Below, one piece after another: positions 5,608 to 11,739 of a stretch of DNA of 11,739 nt; the stretch's first letter is position 1; each line of letters opens with the position of its first letter. The position numbers were made by a program, and so were the translations under genes. The notes beneath the pieces are model-generated. The model ran no database searches, had not been told where the DNA came from, and saw only the letters and a program-made list of their open reading frames with translations. This DNA comes from Pseudomonadota bacterium (GTDB taxonomy: Bacteria > Pseudomonadota > Alphaproteobacteria > Rhizobiales > Phreatobacteraceae). The stretch is from assembly GCA_023416965.1 (NCBI GenBank), contig JAEZGJ010000280.1:1-11739 (forward strand), read 5' to 3'.

Positions 5608-7121
5608 TGGCCCCTCCCGACCCGGGCCGCCGTCTTCACCGCCTCGTTGGCGGCATGGACGAGAGCCTTGGCCTTGTTGACGCACTCGGCCTGTTCCATG
5701 GCGTTGACGCTGTCGGCGACGATGCCGGCGCCGGCCTGCACATACATCTGCCCGTCCTTCACCACGGCGGTGCGCAGCACGATGCAGGTGTCCATGGCGC
5801 CGGTTGCGGAGAAATAGCCGACGCAGCCGGCATAGAGGCCGCGCTTCTCCTTCTCCAGCTCGTCGATGATCTGCATGGCGCGCACCTTGGGCGCGCCGGA
5901 GACCGTGCCGGCCGGGAAGCCGGCGGCGAGGGCGTCGATCAGATCGTGCTTCGGGTCAAGCTCGCCCTCGACGTTCGAGACGATGTGCATGACGTGGGAA
6001 TAGTGCTCGAGGAAGAACTTGTCGGTGACCTCCACCGTCCCGATCTTCGCGACGCGGCCGACATCGTTGCGGCCGAGATCGAGCAGCATGAGGTGCTCCG
6101 AGCGTTCCTTCGGGTCGGCGAGGAGCTCCTCGCCGAGGCGCTTGTCCTCGGCGGGAGTGGCGCCGCGGGGGCGCGTGCCGGCGATGGGGCGGATGGTGAC
6201 GCGGCCGTCGCGCACCCGCACCAGGATTTCCGGCGACGAGCCGGCGACCGAGAAGCCGTCGAAGGCGAGATAGTAGAGGAAGGGCGAGGGGTTCACGCGC
6301 CGTAGCGCCCGGTAGAGCGAGAAGGGCGGCAGGGTGAAGGGCGTCGAGAAGCGCTGGGACAGCACGACCTGGAAGATGTCGCCGGCGGCGATGTAGTCCT
6401 TCGCCCGGTCGACCATGGCGGAATAGTCCGCCTCCGGCGTGTTGGAGACCAGGCCGGCCATGATCTCGGCGTGGTCGGGGAGGGGCGTCTGCCGCTCCAG
6501 CGGCCCGTCGAGGGCGTCGACGACGGCGACGAGCCGGTTGACCGCCTGGTCATAGGCCTGTCTGGCGCCCTGGCCGGATTGCGGCCGCACCGGCGTCACC
6601 ACGGTGATCTGGTCCTTCACCGCGTCGAAGACGAGGACGACGGTCGGGCGGATGAACAGCGCGTCGGCGAGGCCGAGCGGGTCCGGCGGCACGTTCGGCA
6701 GGTGCTCCATCTGCCGGACCATGTCGTAGCCGAGATAGCCGAAGACGCCGGCGGCCATGGGCGGCAGCATCTCGGGCACGGCGATGCGGCTGTCGGCGAG
6801 GAGCTTGCGCAGCTCGGTCAGCGGCGCCTCGGGCAGTGGCACGAAGGCGTTGCGGTCGGCCGAGGGGCGGCGGTTGATCTCCGCCACCTGGCCGCGGCAG
6901 CGCCAGATCAGGTCCGGCTCCATGCCGAGCACGGAATAGCGGCCCTTGATGGCGCCGCCCTCGACGGATTCCAGCAGGAACGCGTTGGTCTTCGAGCCGG
7001 CGATCTTCAGATAGGCGGAAACCGGCGTCTCCAGATCCGACACCAGCGTCGTCCACACCACCTGCGGTTGGCCCGCGGCGTGGAGAGGCTGGAAGGCCTC
7101 GAAGGCCGGCTCGATCTGCAT
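5604..7121 (-). CDS. trpE: Anthranilate synthase component I
   Basis: TrpE makes anthranilate from chorismate with ammonia from TrpG and is the main feedback-controlled enzyme of the pathway. The 505-residue protein has the regulatory N-terminal domain with LLESVEGG (49-56), the region that binds inhibitory tryptophan in known TrpE enzymes, followed by the chorismate-binding domain. That domain shows QVVLSQRF (251-258), GSSPEIL (294-300), RPIAGTRPRG (311-320), DLGRNDVGRV (348-357), FPAGTVSGAPK (402-412) and AGAGIVADS (463-471). These mark TrpE rather than PabB or a salicylate or isochorismate synthase. GAGGA four bases before the ATG at 7121 supports the start. The gap to the upstream ppiD-like gene is 24 bases, too short for a trpL leader and attenuator, so any attenuation control would have to act further upstream. 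Feedback sensitivity is inferred from the intact motif. Confidence 0.97.
   Translation of the reverse strand: MQIEPAFEAFQPLHAAGQPQVVWTTLVSDLETPVSAYLKIAGSKTNAFLLESVEGGAIKGRYSVLGMEPDLIWRCRGQVAEINRRPSADRNAFVPLPEAPLTELRKLLADSRIAVPEMLPPMAAGVFGYLGYDMVRQMEHLPNVPPDPLGLADALFIRPTVVLVFDAVKDQITVVTPVRPQSGQGARQAYDQAVNRLVAVVDALDGPLERQTPLPDHAEIMAGLVSNTPEADYSAMVDRAKDYIAAGDIFQVVLSQRFSTPFTLPPFSLYRALRRVNPSPFLYYLAFDGFSVAGSSPEILVRVRDGRVTIRPIAGTRPRGATPAEDKRLGEELLADPKERSEHLMLLDLGRNDVGRVAKIGTVEVTDKFFLEHYSHVMHIVSNVEGELDPKHDLIDALAAGFPAGTVSGAPKVRAMQIIDELEKEKRGLYAGCVGYFSATGAMDTCIVLRTAVVKDGQMYVQAGAGIVADSVNAMEQAECVNKAKALVHAANEAVKTAARVGRGQ
5611..5618 (-). promoter_or_regulatory. Ribosome-binding site deciding the GTG start of trpG
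   Basis: On the minus strand GGGAGGGG ends three bases before the GTG at 5607, with its GGAGG core 5 bases away. It lies in the last codons of trpE and supports the GTG start over the longer open frame. Confidence 0.7.
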
Positions 7122-7145
7122 GACATCCTCGTCGTCGCTGCCGCC

Positions 7146-9032
7146 TCAGCGGGTCTCGACCGTGCCGCCGACCGCCCGGTTGAGCAGGGTGCGGTTGACG
7201 GAGGAGCCGAAGTCCTTCTGCAGGCGGGCGATATACTGGGCGAGGACGTCGTCCTCGATGGATTGCGAGAGCTGGTCGCGGGTGCGCTGGTCGAGGCTCG
7301 CATCAGCCGGCAGCGCCACCTCCGTCGTCACGAAGACGATGCGGTCGATGCCGTCGGCGGCGGGCGCATTGGCACCCTGGCCCTTGGGCGTCGCGAAGAG
7401 CATCTGCACGGCGCTGGCGCCCCAGACGCCGTCGGTGGCGGTGCGCTTGAGGGCAGGGGTGGTGCGGACCTCCACGCCGGCGGCCTGGGCGAGTTCGGCG
7501 AGCGGCTTGCCCTCGCGCAGCGCGGTGGCCATGACGTCGGCCGCCTTGCCGATGCGGATCTTTACCTCGTCCTCGCGCCAGCGCGCCTCGACCTGCGGGC
7601 GCACCTCGTCGAGGCTGCGGTCGCGGGCGGGCGTGACGGCGGCGACCTCGTACCAGACCCATTCCCCGCTCTCGCGATTGTTGACCGGCTCGTTCTCGAG
7701 ACCGACCTCGGCGCGGAAGGCGGCGGGGAGGAAGTCGGAGGCGCCGGGAAGGTTGAGCTGCACCTCGGAAGGGTCGCGGCCCTGCACGTCGACCGCCTCC
7801 ACCGTGTTGACGGTCAGGCCGACCTTGGCGGCGATCTCGGTCAGCGGGAGGCCGGAGGAGCGCTCCTTCTCGATGCGGTCGTGCAGGTCGTTGACGGAAT
7901 TGCGGGCCATGGCGGTGGCAATCGTCAGGCGCGCCTGTTCCGCGGCCTGGCCCTCGTTGAAGGGCGCGATGGCGGTGACGCGGAGGAGGACGGTGCCGAA
8001 GCGGCCGCGCACCGGCTCGCTGACGGCGCCCTCGGCGAGGGCGAAGGCGGCGTCGCGCACGGCGGGGTCGGCGATCTGGGCGCGGGAGAGAGTGCCGAGC
8101 GTCAGGTCCGTGGGGGAGACGTTGCGCTCCCTGGCGAGGTCGTCGAAGGAGAGCCCGCCCTTCAGCCGCTCGGCGGCCGCCTGGGCCTCCTCGGGGGTGG
8201 GGAAGGTGAGCTGCTGGATGGTGCGGCGCTCGCTGGTCTCGCGCAGGCGCGCGACTTCCTCGGCGACCTGCGCGTCCGGCACCTGCTGGAAACCGAGCTG
8301 TTCCTGCGGCGACAGGGTGAGCACCACCAGCTTGCGGAATTCGGGAGCGCGGAAGCTCTGCTTGTTGGCGTCGAAATAGGCCTGCAGCGAGGCGGCGTCA
8401 GGCGTCGGGATGTCGCCGGCCTGGGCGGCCCCCAGCACGACGTACTGGGCCTGGCGCGTCTCGTTCTGGAACCGCGTCATGGCGTCGATCAGCACCTGTG
8501 GCGTGCCGAGACGGTCGGAGACGGCGCCGGCGATCTGCTGGCGCACGGCGAGGCGGCGCTCCTGCTCGATGAAGCTCTGTTCGGTGAAGCCGTACTGGCG
8601 CAGGACCTCGGCGAAGGCGTTGCGGTCGAACTGGCCGGTGGGGCCGCGGAAGGCGGGGGTGGCGAGGATGCGGTTGCGGATCGTGTCGTCGTCGACGCCG
8701 AGGCCGAGCTGGCGGCCGCGCTCGTCCAGCGTCGCCTCGGTGACGAGCTGGCTGAGGACGCGCTGGTCGATGCCGAACTGGCGGGCTTGGTCGGGCGTGA
8801 TGCCGCGGCCGACCATGCGGCCGAGATTCTGCACCTCGCGGTTGTAGGCGTTCTGGAAGTTCTGCACCGAAATCTGCGTGCTGCCGACGCTGGCCACCGT
8901 CGTCGCCGTGCCGCCGCGGAAGATGTCACCGATGCCCCAGACGGCGAAGGACAGGACGAGCACCGCCATCAGGGCGATGAGGACGAAGCGGGCGAAGCCC
9001 TTCTCGAAGGCGCTGCGAAGGCCGGTCAACAT
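7146..9032 (-). CDS. ppiD: PpiD-like periplasmic folding chaperone / peptidyl-prolyl isomerase (SurA_N and parvulin domains)
   Basis: The 628-residue protein is anchored by one N-terminal membrane helix (about 14-34) after a short positive segment, leaving the rest in the periplasm, as in E. coli PpiD. A SurA_N-type chaperone region covers about 40-190, with typical QNFQNAYNREVQNL (57-70). A parvulin (PPIC_2) domain follows at about 265-355, with QLTFPT (274-279), LSFDDLARE (294-302) and the GTLSRAQI segment (313-320). The second half is a Gln/Glu-rich extension that may include a further degenerate parvulin-like unit. PpiD associates with the Sec translocon and assists newly exported proteins. 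True prolyl isomerase activity is uncertain, since PpiD parvulin domains are often inactive. The frame extends to 9146, but MLTGLRSAF at 9032 matches the family and has AGGAG 11 bases upstream. It heads the trp operon, and secG is near by on the other strand. Confidence 0.92.
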   Translation of the reverse strand: MLTGLRSAFEKGFARFVLIALMAVLVLSFAVWGIGDIFRGGTATTVASVGSTQISVQNFQNAYNREVQNLGRMVGRGITPDQARQFGIDQRVLSQLVTEATLDERGRQLGLGVDDDTIRNRILATPAFRGPTGQFDRNAFAEVLRQYGFTEQSFIEQERRLAVRQQIAGAVSDRLGTPQVLIDAMTRFQNETRQAQYVVLGAAQAGDIPTPDAASLQAYFDANKQSFRAPEFRKLVVLTLSPQEQLGFQQVPDAQVAEEVARLRETSERRTIQQLTFPTPEEAQAAAERLKGGLSFDDLARERNVSPTDLTLGTLSRAQIADPAVRDAAFALAEGAVSEPVRGRFGTVLLRVTAIAPFNEGQAAEQARLTIATAMARNSVNDLHDRIEKERSSGLPLTEIAAKVGLTVNTVEAVDVQGRDPSEVQLNLPGASDFLPAAFRAEVGLENEPVNNRESGEWVWYEVAAVTPARDRSLDEVRPQVEARWREDEVKIRIGKAADVMATALREGKPLAELAQAAGVEVRTTPALKRTATDGVWGASAVQMLFATPKGQGANAPAADGIDRIVFVTTEVALPADASLDQRTRDQLSQSIEDDVLAQYIARLQKDFGSSVNRTLLNRAVGGTVETR

Positions 9033-9091
9033 GCCGGTCGGGTCTCCTGCGGGCGGCCTGACGGGCCGCGAGGGGCGGAAAAAGTCGGCGG

Positions 9092-9120
9092 AGCATAGTG
9101 ACGGCGCCCCGGGGGGGCAA
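9092..9120 (-). promoter_or_regulatory. Candidate promoter of the ppiD-trpEGDC operon
   Basis: On the minus strand TTGCCC (9115-9120), a 17-base spacer and TATGCT (9092-9097) match sigma70 hexamers at 4/6 each with ideal spacing. Transcription would start near 9085, about 50 bases before the ppiD ATG. The spacer and -35 box include a run of seven C on the sense strand (G at 9111-9117), so small length changes there would alter spacing. Confidence 0.4.
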
Positions 9121-9187
9121 GCATGGCTGGTGGTGCCCTTCCGCATGTTCTGCTAGGCAGCCGGCCACCCCATCTTCAACGCCATCC

Positions 9188-9193
9188 AAGGAG
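9188..9193 (+). promoter_or_regulatory. Ribosome-binding site fixing the tpiA start
   Basis: AAGGAG lies 6 bases before the ATG at 9200. The open frame continues upstream to 9098, but that part is non-conserved and this site marks the real start. Confidence 0.85.
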
Positions 9194-9199
9194 ATCGTC

Positions 9200-9952
9200 A
9201 TGGGCGTGCGTCCGCTCGTCGCCGGCAACTGGAAAATGAACGGCAGCCGCGCCGCGCTGAAGGAACTCTCCGCCATGGCGGAGGGCTATGACGCCGCCCT
9301 GCGCGGCAAGGTCGACCTGATGATCTGCCCGCCGGCGCCGCTCGTCTTCCTCGCTGCGGCCGCTTGCATCGGCACGCGCATCGCCATCGGCGGCCAGGAC
9401 TGCCACACCGAGGCCTCCGGCGCCTTTACCGGCGAGGTCTCGGCGGAAATGCTGGCCGATTCCGGCGCCAGTGCCGTCATCGTCGGCCATTCGGAGCGGC
9501 GGCAATATTTCAGGGAGAGCGACGCGGTGGTCGCCGCCAAGGCCTCCGCCGCCATCCGGGCCGGGCTCGCCGCCATCGTCTGCGTCGGCGAGACGCGCGA
9601 GGAGCGGGAGGCCGGCAAGGCGCTGGCCGTGGTCGGCCGGCAGGTGGCGCGCTCGGTGCCGGAGGACGCGACGCCGGCCACCGTCATCGTCGCCTACGAG
9701 CCGGTCTGGGCCATTGGCACGGGCCTCACCCCGACTGCTGCCGACGTTGCCGAGGTCCATGCGCTGATCCGCAGGAAGCTCGTCTCGCGTCACGGCAAGC
9801 AGGCCGCCGGCATCCGCATCCTCTATGGCGGCTCGGTGAAGCCCGCCAATGCCAAGGAGCTGATGGCGGTGGAGAACGTGGACGGCGCCCTCGTCGGCGG
9901 CGCCAGCCTGAAGGCGGCCGACTTCCTGGCCATCGCCGCCGCCTACCGCTGA
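9200..9952 (+). CDS. tpiA: Triosephosphate isomerase
   Basis: TpiA interconverts dihydroxyacetone phosphate and glyceraldehyde 3-phosphate in glycolysis, gluconeogenesis and related routes. The 250-residue barrel has normal length and every key residue: AGNWKMNG (8-15, with Asn10 and Lys12), VGHSERR (95-101, electrophile His97), AYEPVWAIGTG (165-175, with base Glu167 and the flexible loop 6), and ILYGGSVKPAN (207-217). It is divergent from the ppiD-trp operon across a 167-base gap; no strong promoter for it was recognised there. The MFS transporter gene begins 10 bases after its stop, so the two are probably co-transcribed. Confidence 0.98.
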   Translation: MGVRPLVAGNWKMNGSRAALKELSAMAEGYDAALRGKVDLMICPPAPLVFLAAAACIGTRIAIGGQDCHTEASGAFTGEVSAEMLADSGASAVIVGHSERRQYFRESDAVVAAKASAAIRAGLAAIVCVGETREEREAGKALAVVGRQVARSVPEDATPATVIVAYEPVWAIGTGLTPTAADVAEVHALIRRKLVSRHGKQAAGIRILYGGSVKPANAKELMAVENVDGALVGGASLKAADFLAIAAAYR

Positions 9953-9962
9953 GGACGGAGGC

Positions 9963-11378
9963 ATGACCGCAGCCGGCGGCGGAAGCTTCAGGATCCTCCT
10001 CTGGATCGTCGCCGTCGGCTTCTTCATGCAGACGCTGGATTCCACCATCGTCAACACGGCGCTGCCGGCCATGGCGCGGGCGCTGGGCGAGAGCCCGCTC
10101 AGCATGCATTCGGTGGTGATCGCCTATTCGCTCACCATGGCCATGCTGATACCGGCCTCGGGCTGGCTCGCCGACCGTTTCGGCAGCCGCAACGTCTTCA
10201 TCGCCGCCATCGTCCTCTTCACCGCGGGATCCGTGGCCTGCGCGGCCTCGACCTCGCTGACGCAACTCGTCCTGTCGCGCATCGTGCAGGGGGCGGGCGG
10301 CGCCATGCTGCTGCCGGTCGGCCGCCTCGTCGTGCTGCGCAACGTGCCGCGCGACCAGTTCCTGCCGGCGATGAGCTTTGTCGCCATTCCCGGCCTGATC
10401 GGGCCGCTGATCGGCCCGACCCTCGGCGGCTGGCTGGTGCAGGCGGCGTCCTGGCACTGGATCTTCCTCATCAACCTGCCGGTGGGCCTCGCCGGGCTGG
10501 TGCTGACGGCGATCTTCATGCCCGAGGGGCGCAATCCGGGCGTCGGGCGCTTCGACACCCTCGGCTATCTCATGCTCTCGCTCGGCATGGTGGCGCTGTC
10601 CTTCTCCCTCGACGGGCTGACCGATTTCGGCTTCGAGCGGGCGACGGTGCTCGTCCTCCTCGTCTTCGCCTTCGCCCTGATCATCGGCTATTTCCTGCAT
10701 GCGCGGCGCAAGCCCGACCCGCTCTTTCCCCTGAGCCTCTTCCGTATCCCCACCTATACGGTCGGGCTCATCGGCAATCTCTTCGCCCGCATCGGCTCGG
10801 GCGCCATGCCCTTCCTCATCCCGCTGCTGCTTCAGGTGGGCCTGGCGCGCAGCCCGGCAGAAGCCGGCATGATGATGCTGCCCGTCGCCGCCATGGCGAT
10901 GACCGCCAAGCGCGCCGTCACCCGGCTCATCACCCGCCACGGCTATCGCCGCTTCCTCGTCGCCAACACGCTGGTGCTGGGTGGGCTGCAGGCGAGCTTC
11001 GCCTTCATGCCGCTGCTGCCGCTGCCGGGGATGCTCCTGCTGCTCGGCTGCTACGGCGCGATCAATTCGTTCCAGTTCACCGCCATGAACACGGTGACCC
11101 TGCGCGACCTCGACCCGGCGGGGGCGGGGAGCGGCAACAGCCTGTTCTCGATGGTTCAGATGCTGTCCATGAGCCTCGGCGTGACGGTGGCCGGCGCGCT
11201 GCTCGCCACCTATACGGCGCATTTTGCCGCGGGGGCAGGGGCCTCGGCCGTGCCGGCCTTCCAGGCGACCTTCGTCACCATCGGCATCATTACCTGCGCC
11301 TCGGCCTGGATCTTCTGGCACCTCGATCCCGGGGTCAGCGGCGGCGGCGGAGCGGTGGCCGCGGACGAGGCTGGCTGA
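9963..11378 (+). CDS. mdtD: MdtD-like MFS drug-efflux transporter (DHA2 family)
   Basis: This 471-residue inner-membrane protein is a proton-coupled exporter of the major facilitator superfamily. It shows LDSTIVNTALP (25-35, the DHA2 signature in helix 1), motif A GWLADRFGSRN (67-77), motif B RIVQGAGGAMLLPVGR (106-121) and motif C IGPLIGPTLGGWL (146-158). From memory it follows E. coli MdtD closely, including the ASWHWIFLINLPVG segment (162-175), RIGSGAMPF (276-284) and KRAVTRLITRHGYRR (316-330), and has the same length. Substrate is unknown. GAGGA at 9951-9955 overlaps the tpiA stop and serves as ribosome site 7 bases from the ATG; a closer GGAGG (9957-9961) is badly spaced. No membrane-fusion partner or regulator is adjacent, unlike the mdtABCD operon of E. 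coli. The short C-terminal Gly/Ala tail is not conserved. The symbol reflects similarity, not proven function. Confidence 0.9.
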   Translation: MTAAGGGSFRILLWIVAVGFFMQTLDSTIVNTALPAMARALGESPLSMHSVVIAYSLTMAMLIPASGWLADRFGSRNVFIAAIVLFTAGSVACAASTSLTQLVLSRIVQGAGGAMLLPVGRLVVLRNVPRDQFLPAMSFVAIPGLIGPLIGPTLGGWLVQAASWHWIFLINLPVGLAGLVLTAIFMPEGRNPGVGRFDTLGYLMLSLGMVALSFSLDGLTDFGFERATVLVLLVFAFALIIGYFLHARRKPDPLFPLSLFRIPTYTVGLIGNLFARIGSGAMPFLIPLLLQVGLARSPAEAGMMMLPVAAMAMTAKRAVTRLITRHGYRRFLVANTLVLGGLQASFAFMPLLPLPGMLLLLGCYGAINSFQFTAMNTVTLRDLDPAGAGSGNSLFSMVQMLSMSLGVTVAGALLATYTAHFAAGAGASAVPAFQATFVTIGIITCASAWIFWHLDPGVSGGGGAVAADEAG

Positions 11379-11397
11379 ACGGACAGGAGCTCCCCAT

Positions 11398-11421
11398 ATG
11401 CGGCCCGGCGCATCGGGGTAG
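11398..11421 (+). other. Possible 7-codon mini-ORF upstream of secG
   Basis: ATG CGG CCC GGC GCA TCG GGG TAG encodes MRPGASG and has AGGAG at 11385-11389, eight bases before the ATG, which is a better ribosome site than that of secG. It lies 19 bases after the transporter stop. A six-base inverted repeat, ATCGGG (11412-11417) and CCCGAT (11432-11437), overlaps its end. It could be a short translated leader, or a chance or decayed start. Confidence 0.2.
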
Positions 11422-11483
11422 GCAAGGCCGGCCCGATCGTGTAGAGACGCCCATTCTTTCGAGCCAGGGACCGTTGCGCGGCC

Positions 11484-11739
11484 ATGCAGTCCGTCATTCT
11501 CGTCGTCCACCTGATGATCGTGCTCGCGCTGATCGTCGTGGTCCTCCTCCAGCGCTCCGAAGGCGGCGGCCTCGGCATGGGCGGGGGCGGCGGCAACTTC
11601 ATGTCGTCCCGCGGCACGGCCAACGTTCTGACCCGCGCGACCGCCATCCTGGCGACCGGCTTCTTCCTGACCTCCATCACGCTGGCGCTGCTGGCGACCC
11701 AGGCGCGCGGTCCCCGCTCGCTGCTCGATCGTCCGGCGA
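11484..11739 (+). CDS. secG: Preprotein translocase subunit SecG, 3' end cut by window edge
   Basis: SecG is the small third subunit of the SecYEG channel and assists SecA-driven export across the inner membrane. The 85 visible codons contain helix 1 (about 3-22), the hallmark loop LLQRSEGGGLGMGGG (21-35), the FMSSRGTANVLTRAT segment (39-53) and helix 2 (about 53-71). These match alphaproteobacterial SecG, which is longer at the C-terminus than the E. coli protein; the remainder lies beyond the window. The ribosome site is weak, with AGGGA about 13 bases upstream. The 105-base gap after the transporter gene contains no clear sigma70 promoter, so secG may be read from the tpiA transcript or a promoter I could not recognise. 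Confidence 0.94.
   Translation, partial: MQSVILVVHLMIVLALIVVVLLQRSEGGGLGMGGGGGNFMSSRGTANVLTRATAILATGFFLTSITLALLATQARGPRSLLDRPA

Noticed and set aside
7122..7145. Possible trp leader peptide or attenuator before trpE
   Set aside because: Only 24 bases separate the genes, with no ORF, no Trp codons and no alternative hairpins.
6471..9098. 875-codon plus-strand open frame antisense to ppiD and trpE
   Set aside because: It mirrors two genes with full family motifs on the minus strand; its composition (His/Gly/Arg/Asp-rich) is typical of antisense frames in high-GC DNA, and no conserved domain is seen.
9726..11510. 594-codon minus-strand open frame antisense to the MFS gene
   Set aside because: Highly charged Asp/Glu/His/Arg/Gln-rich translation with no recognisable domain, opposite a clear 471-residue transporter.
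1..11739. Mobile element, defence island or biosynthetic cluster
   Set aside because: No transposase, integrase, nuclease, toxin-antitoxin, CRISPR repeats, tRNA-linked integration site or terminal repeats were seen; nearly all genes are core metabolic or envelope functions with uniform high GC.

Overview
This is a GC-rich stretch of ordinary alphaproteobacterial chromosome. The gene content (short phasin, SurA_N/PpiD-type chaperone beside tpiA, secG close behind, unfused trpE-trpG-trpD-trpC) suggests the order Hyphomicrobiales. The genus cannot be fixed from sequence alone. There are no transposases, integrases, tRNAs, rRNAs or CRISPR repeats. I found no convincing undescribed multi-gene system. 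The most interesting signals are regulatory or concern gene order.

Left region (1-3183). A secreted D-alanyl-D-alanine carboxypeptidase on the minus strand runs off the left edge. A 433-base non-coding interval separates it from a divergent 112-residue phasin gene. That interval holds a good sigma70-type promoter with two GCAGTGCA repeats around its -35 box, resembling operators of the PHA regulator PhaR. The phasin gene ends in a strong intrinsic terminator. Convergent to it lies a membrane-anchored TadG-like protein with a von Willebrand A domain, alone rather than in a tad pilus cluster.

Centre (3184-9032, minus strand). Five tightly packed genes form one apparent operon, read from right to left: ppiD-like periplasmic folding factor, trpE, trpG, trpD, trpC. 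trpE/trpG overlap by GTGA and trpG/trpD by ATGA. The trpD-trpC gap is 4 bases and the ppiD-trpE gap 24. The Trp enzymes convert chorismate to anthranilate (TrpE with TrpG), then to phosphoribosyl-anthranilate (TrpD), then to indole-3-glycerol phosphate (TrpC); PRAI (TrpF) and tryptophan synthase (TrpAB) are not here. A candidate promoter lies upstream of ppiD, and there is no room for a trp leader or attenuator directly ahead of trpE.

Right region (9200-11739, plus strand). tpiA is read divergently from the ppiD-trp operon. Ten bases on comes an MdtD-like DHA2 drug-efflux transporter, then a 105-base gap, then secG, which is cut by the right edge. In many relatives tpiA and secG are adjacent, so the transporter looks like an insertion into a conserved neighbourhood.
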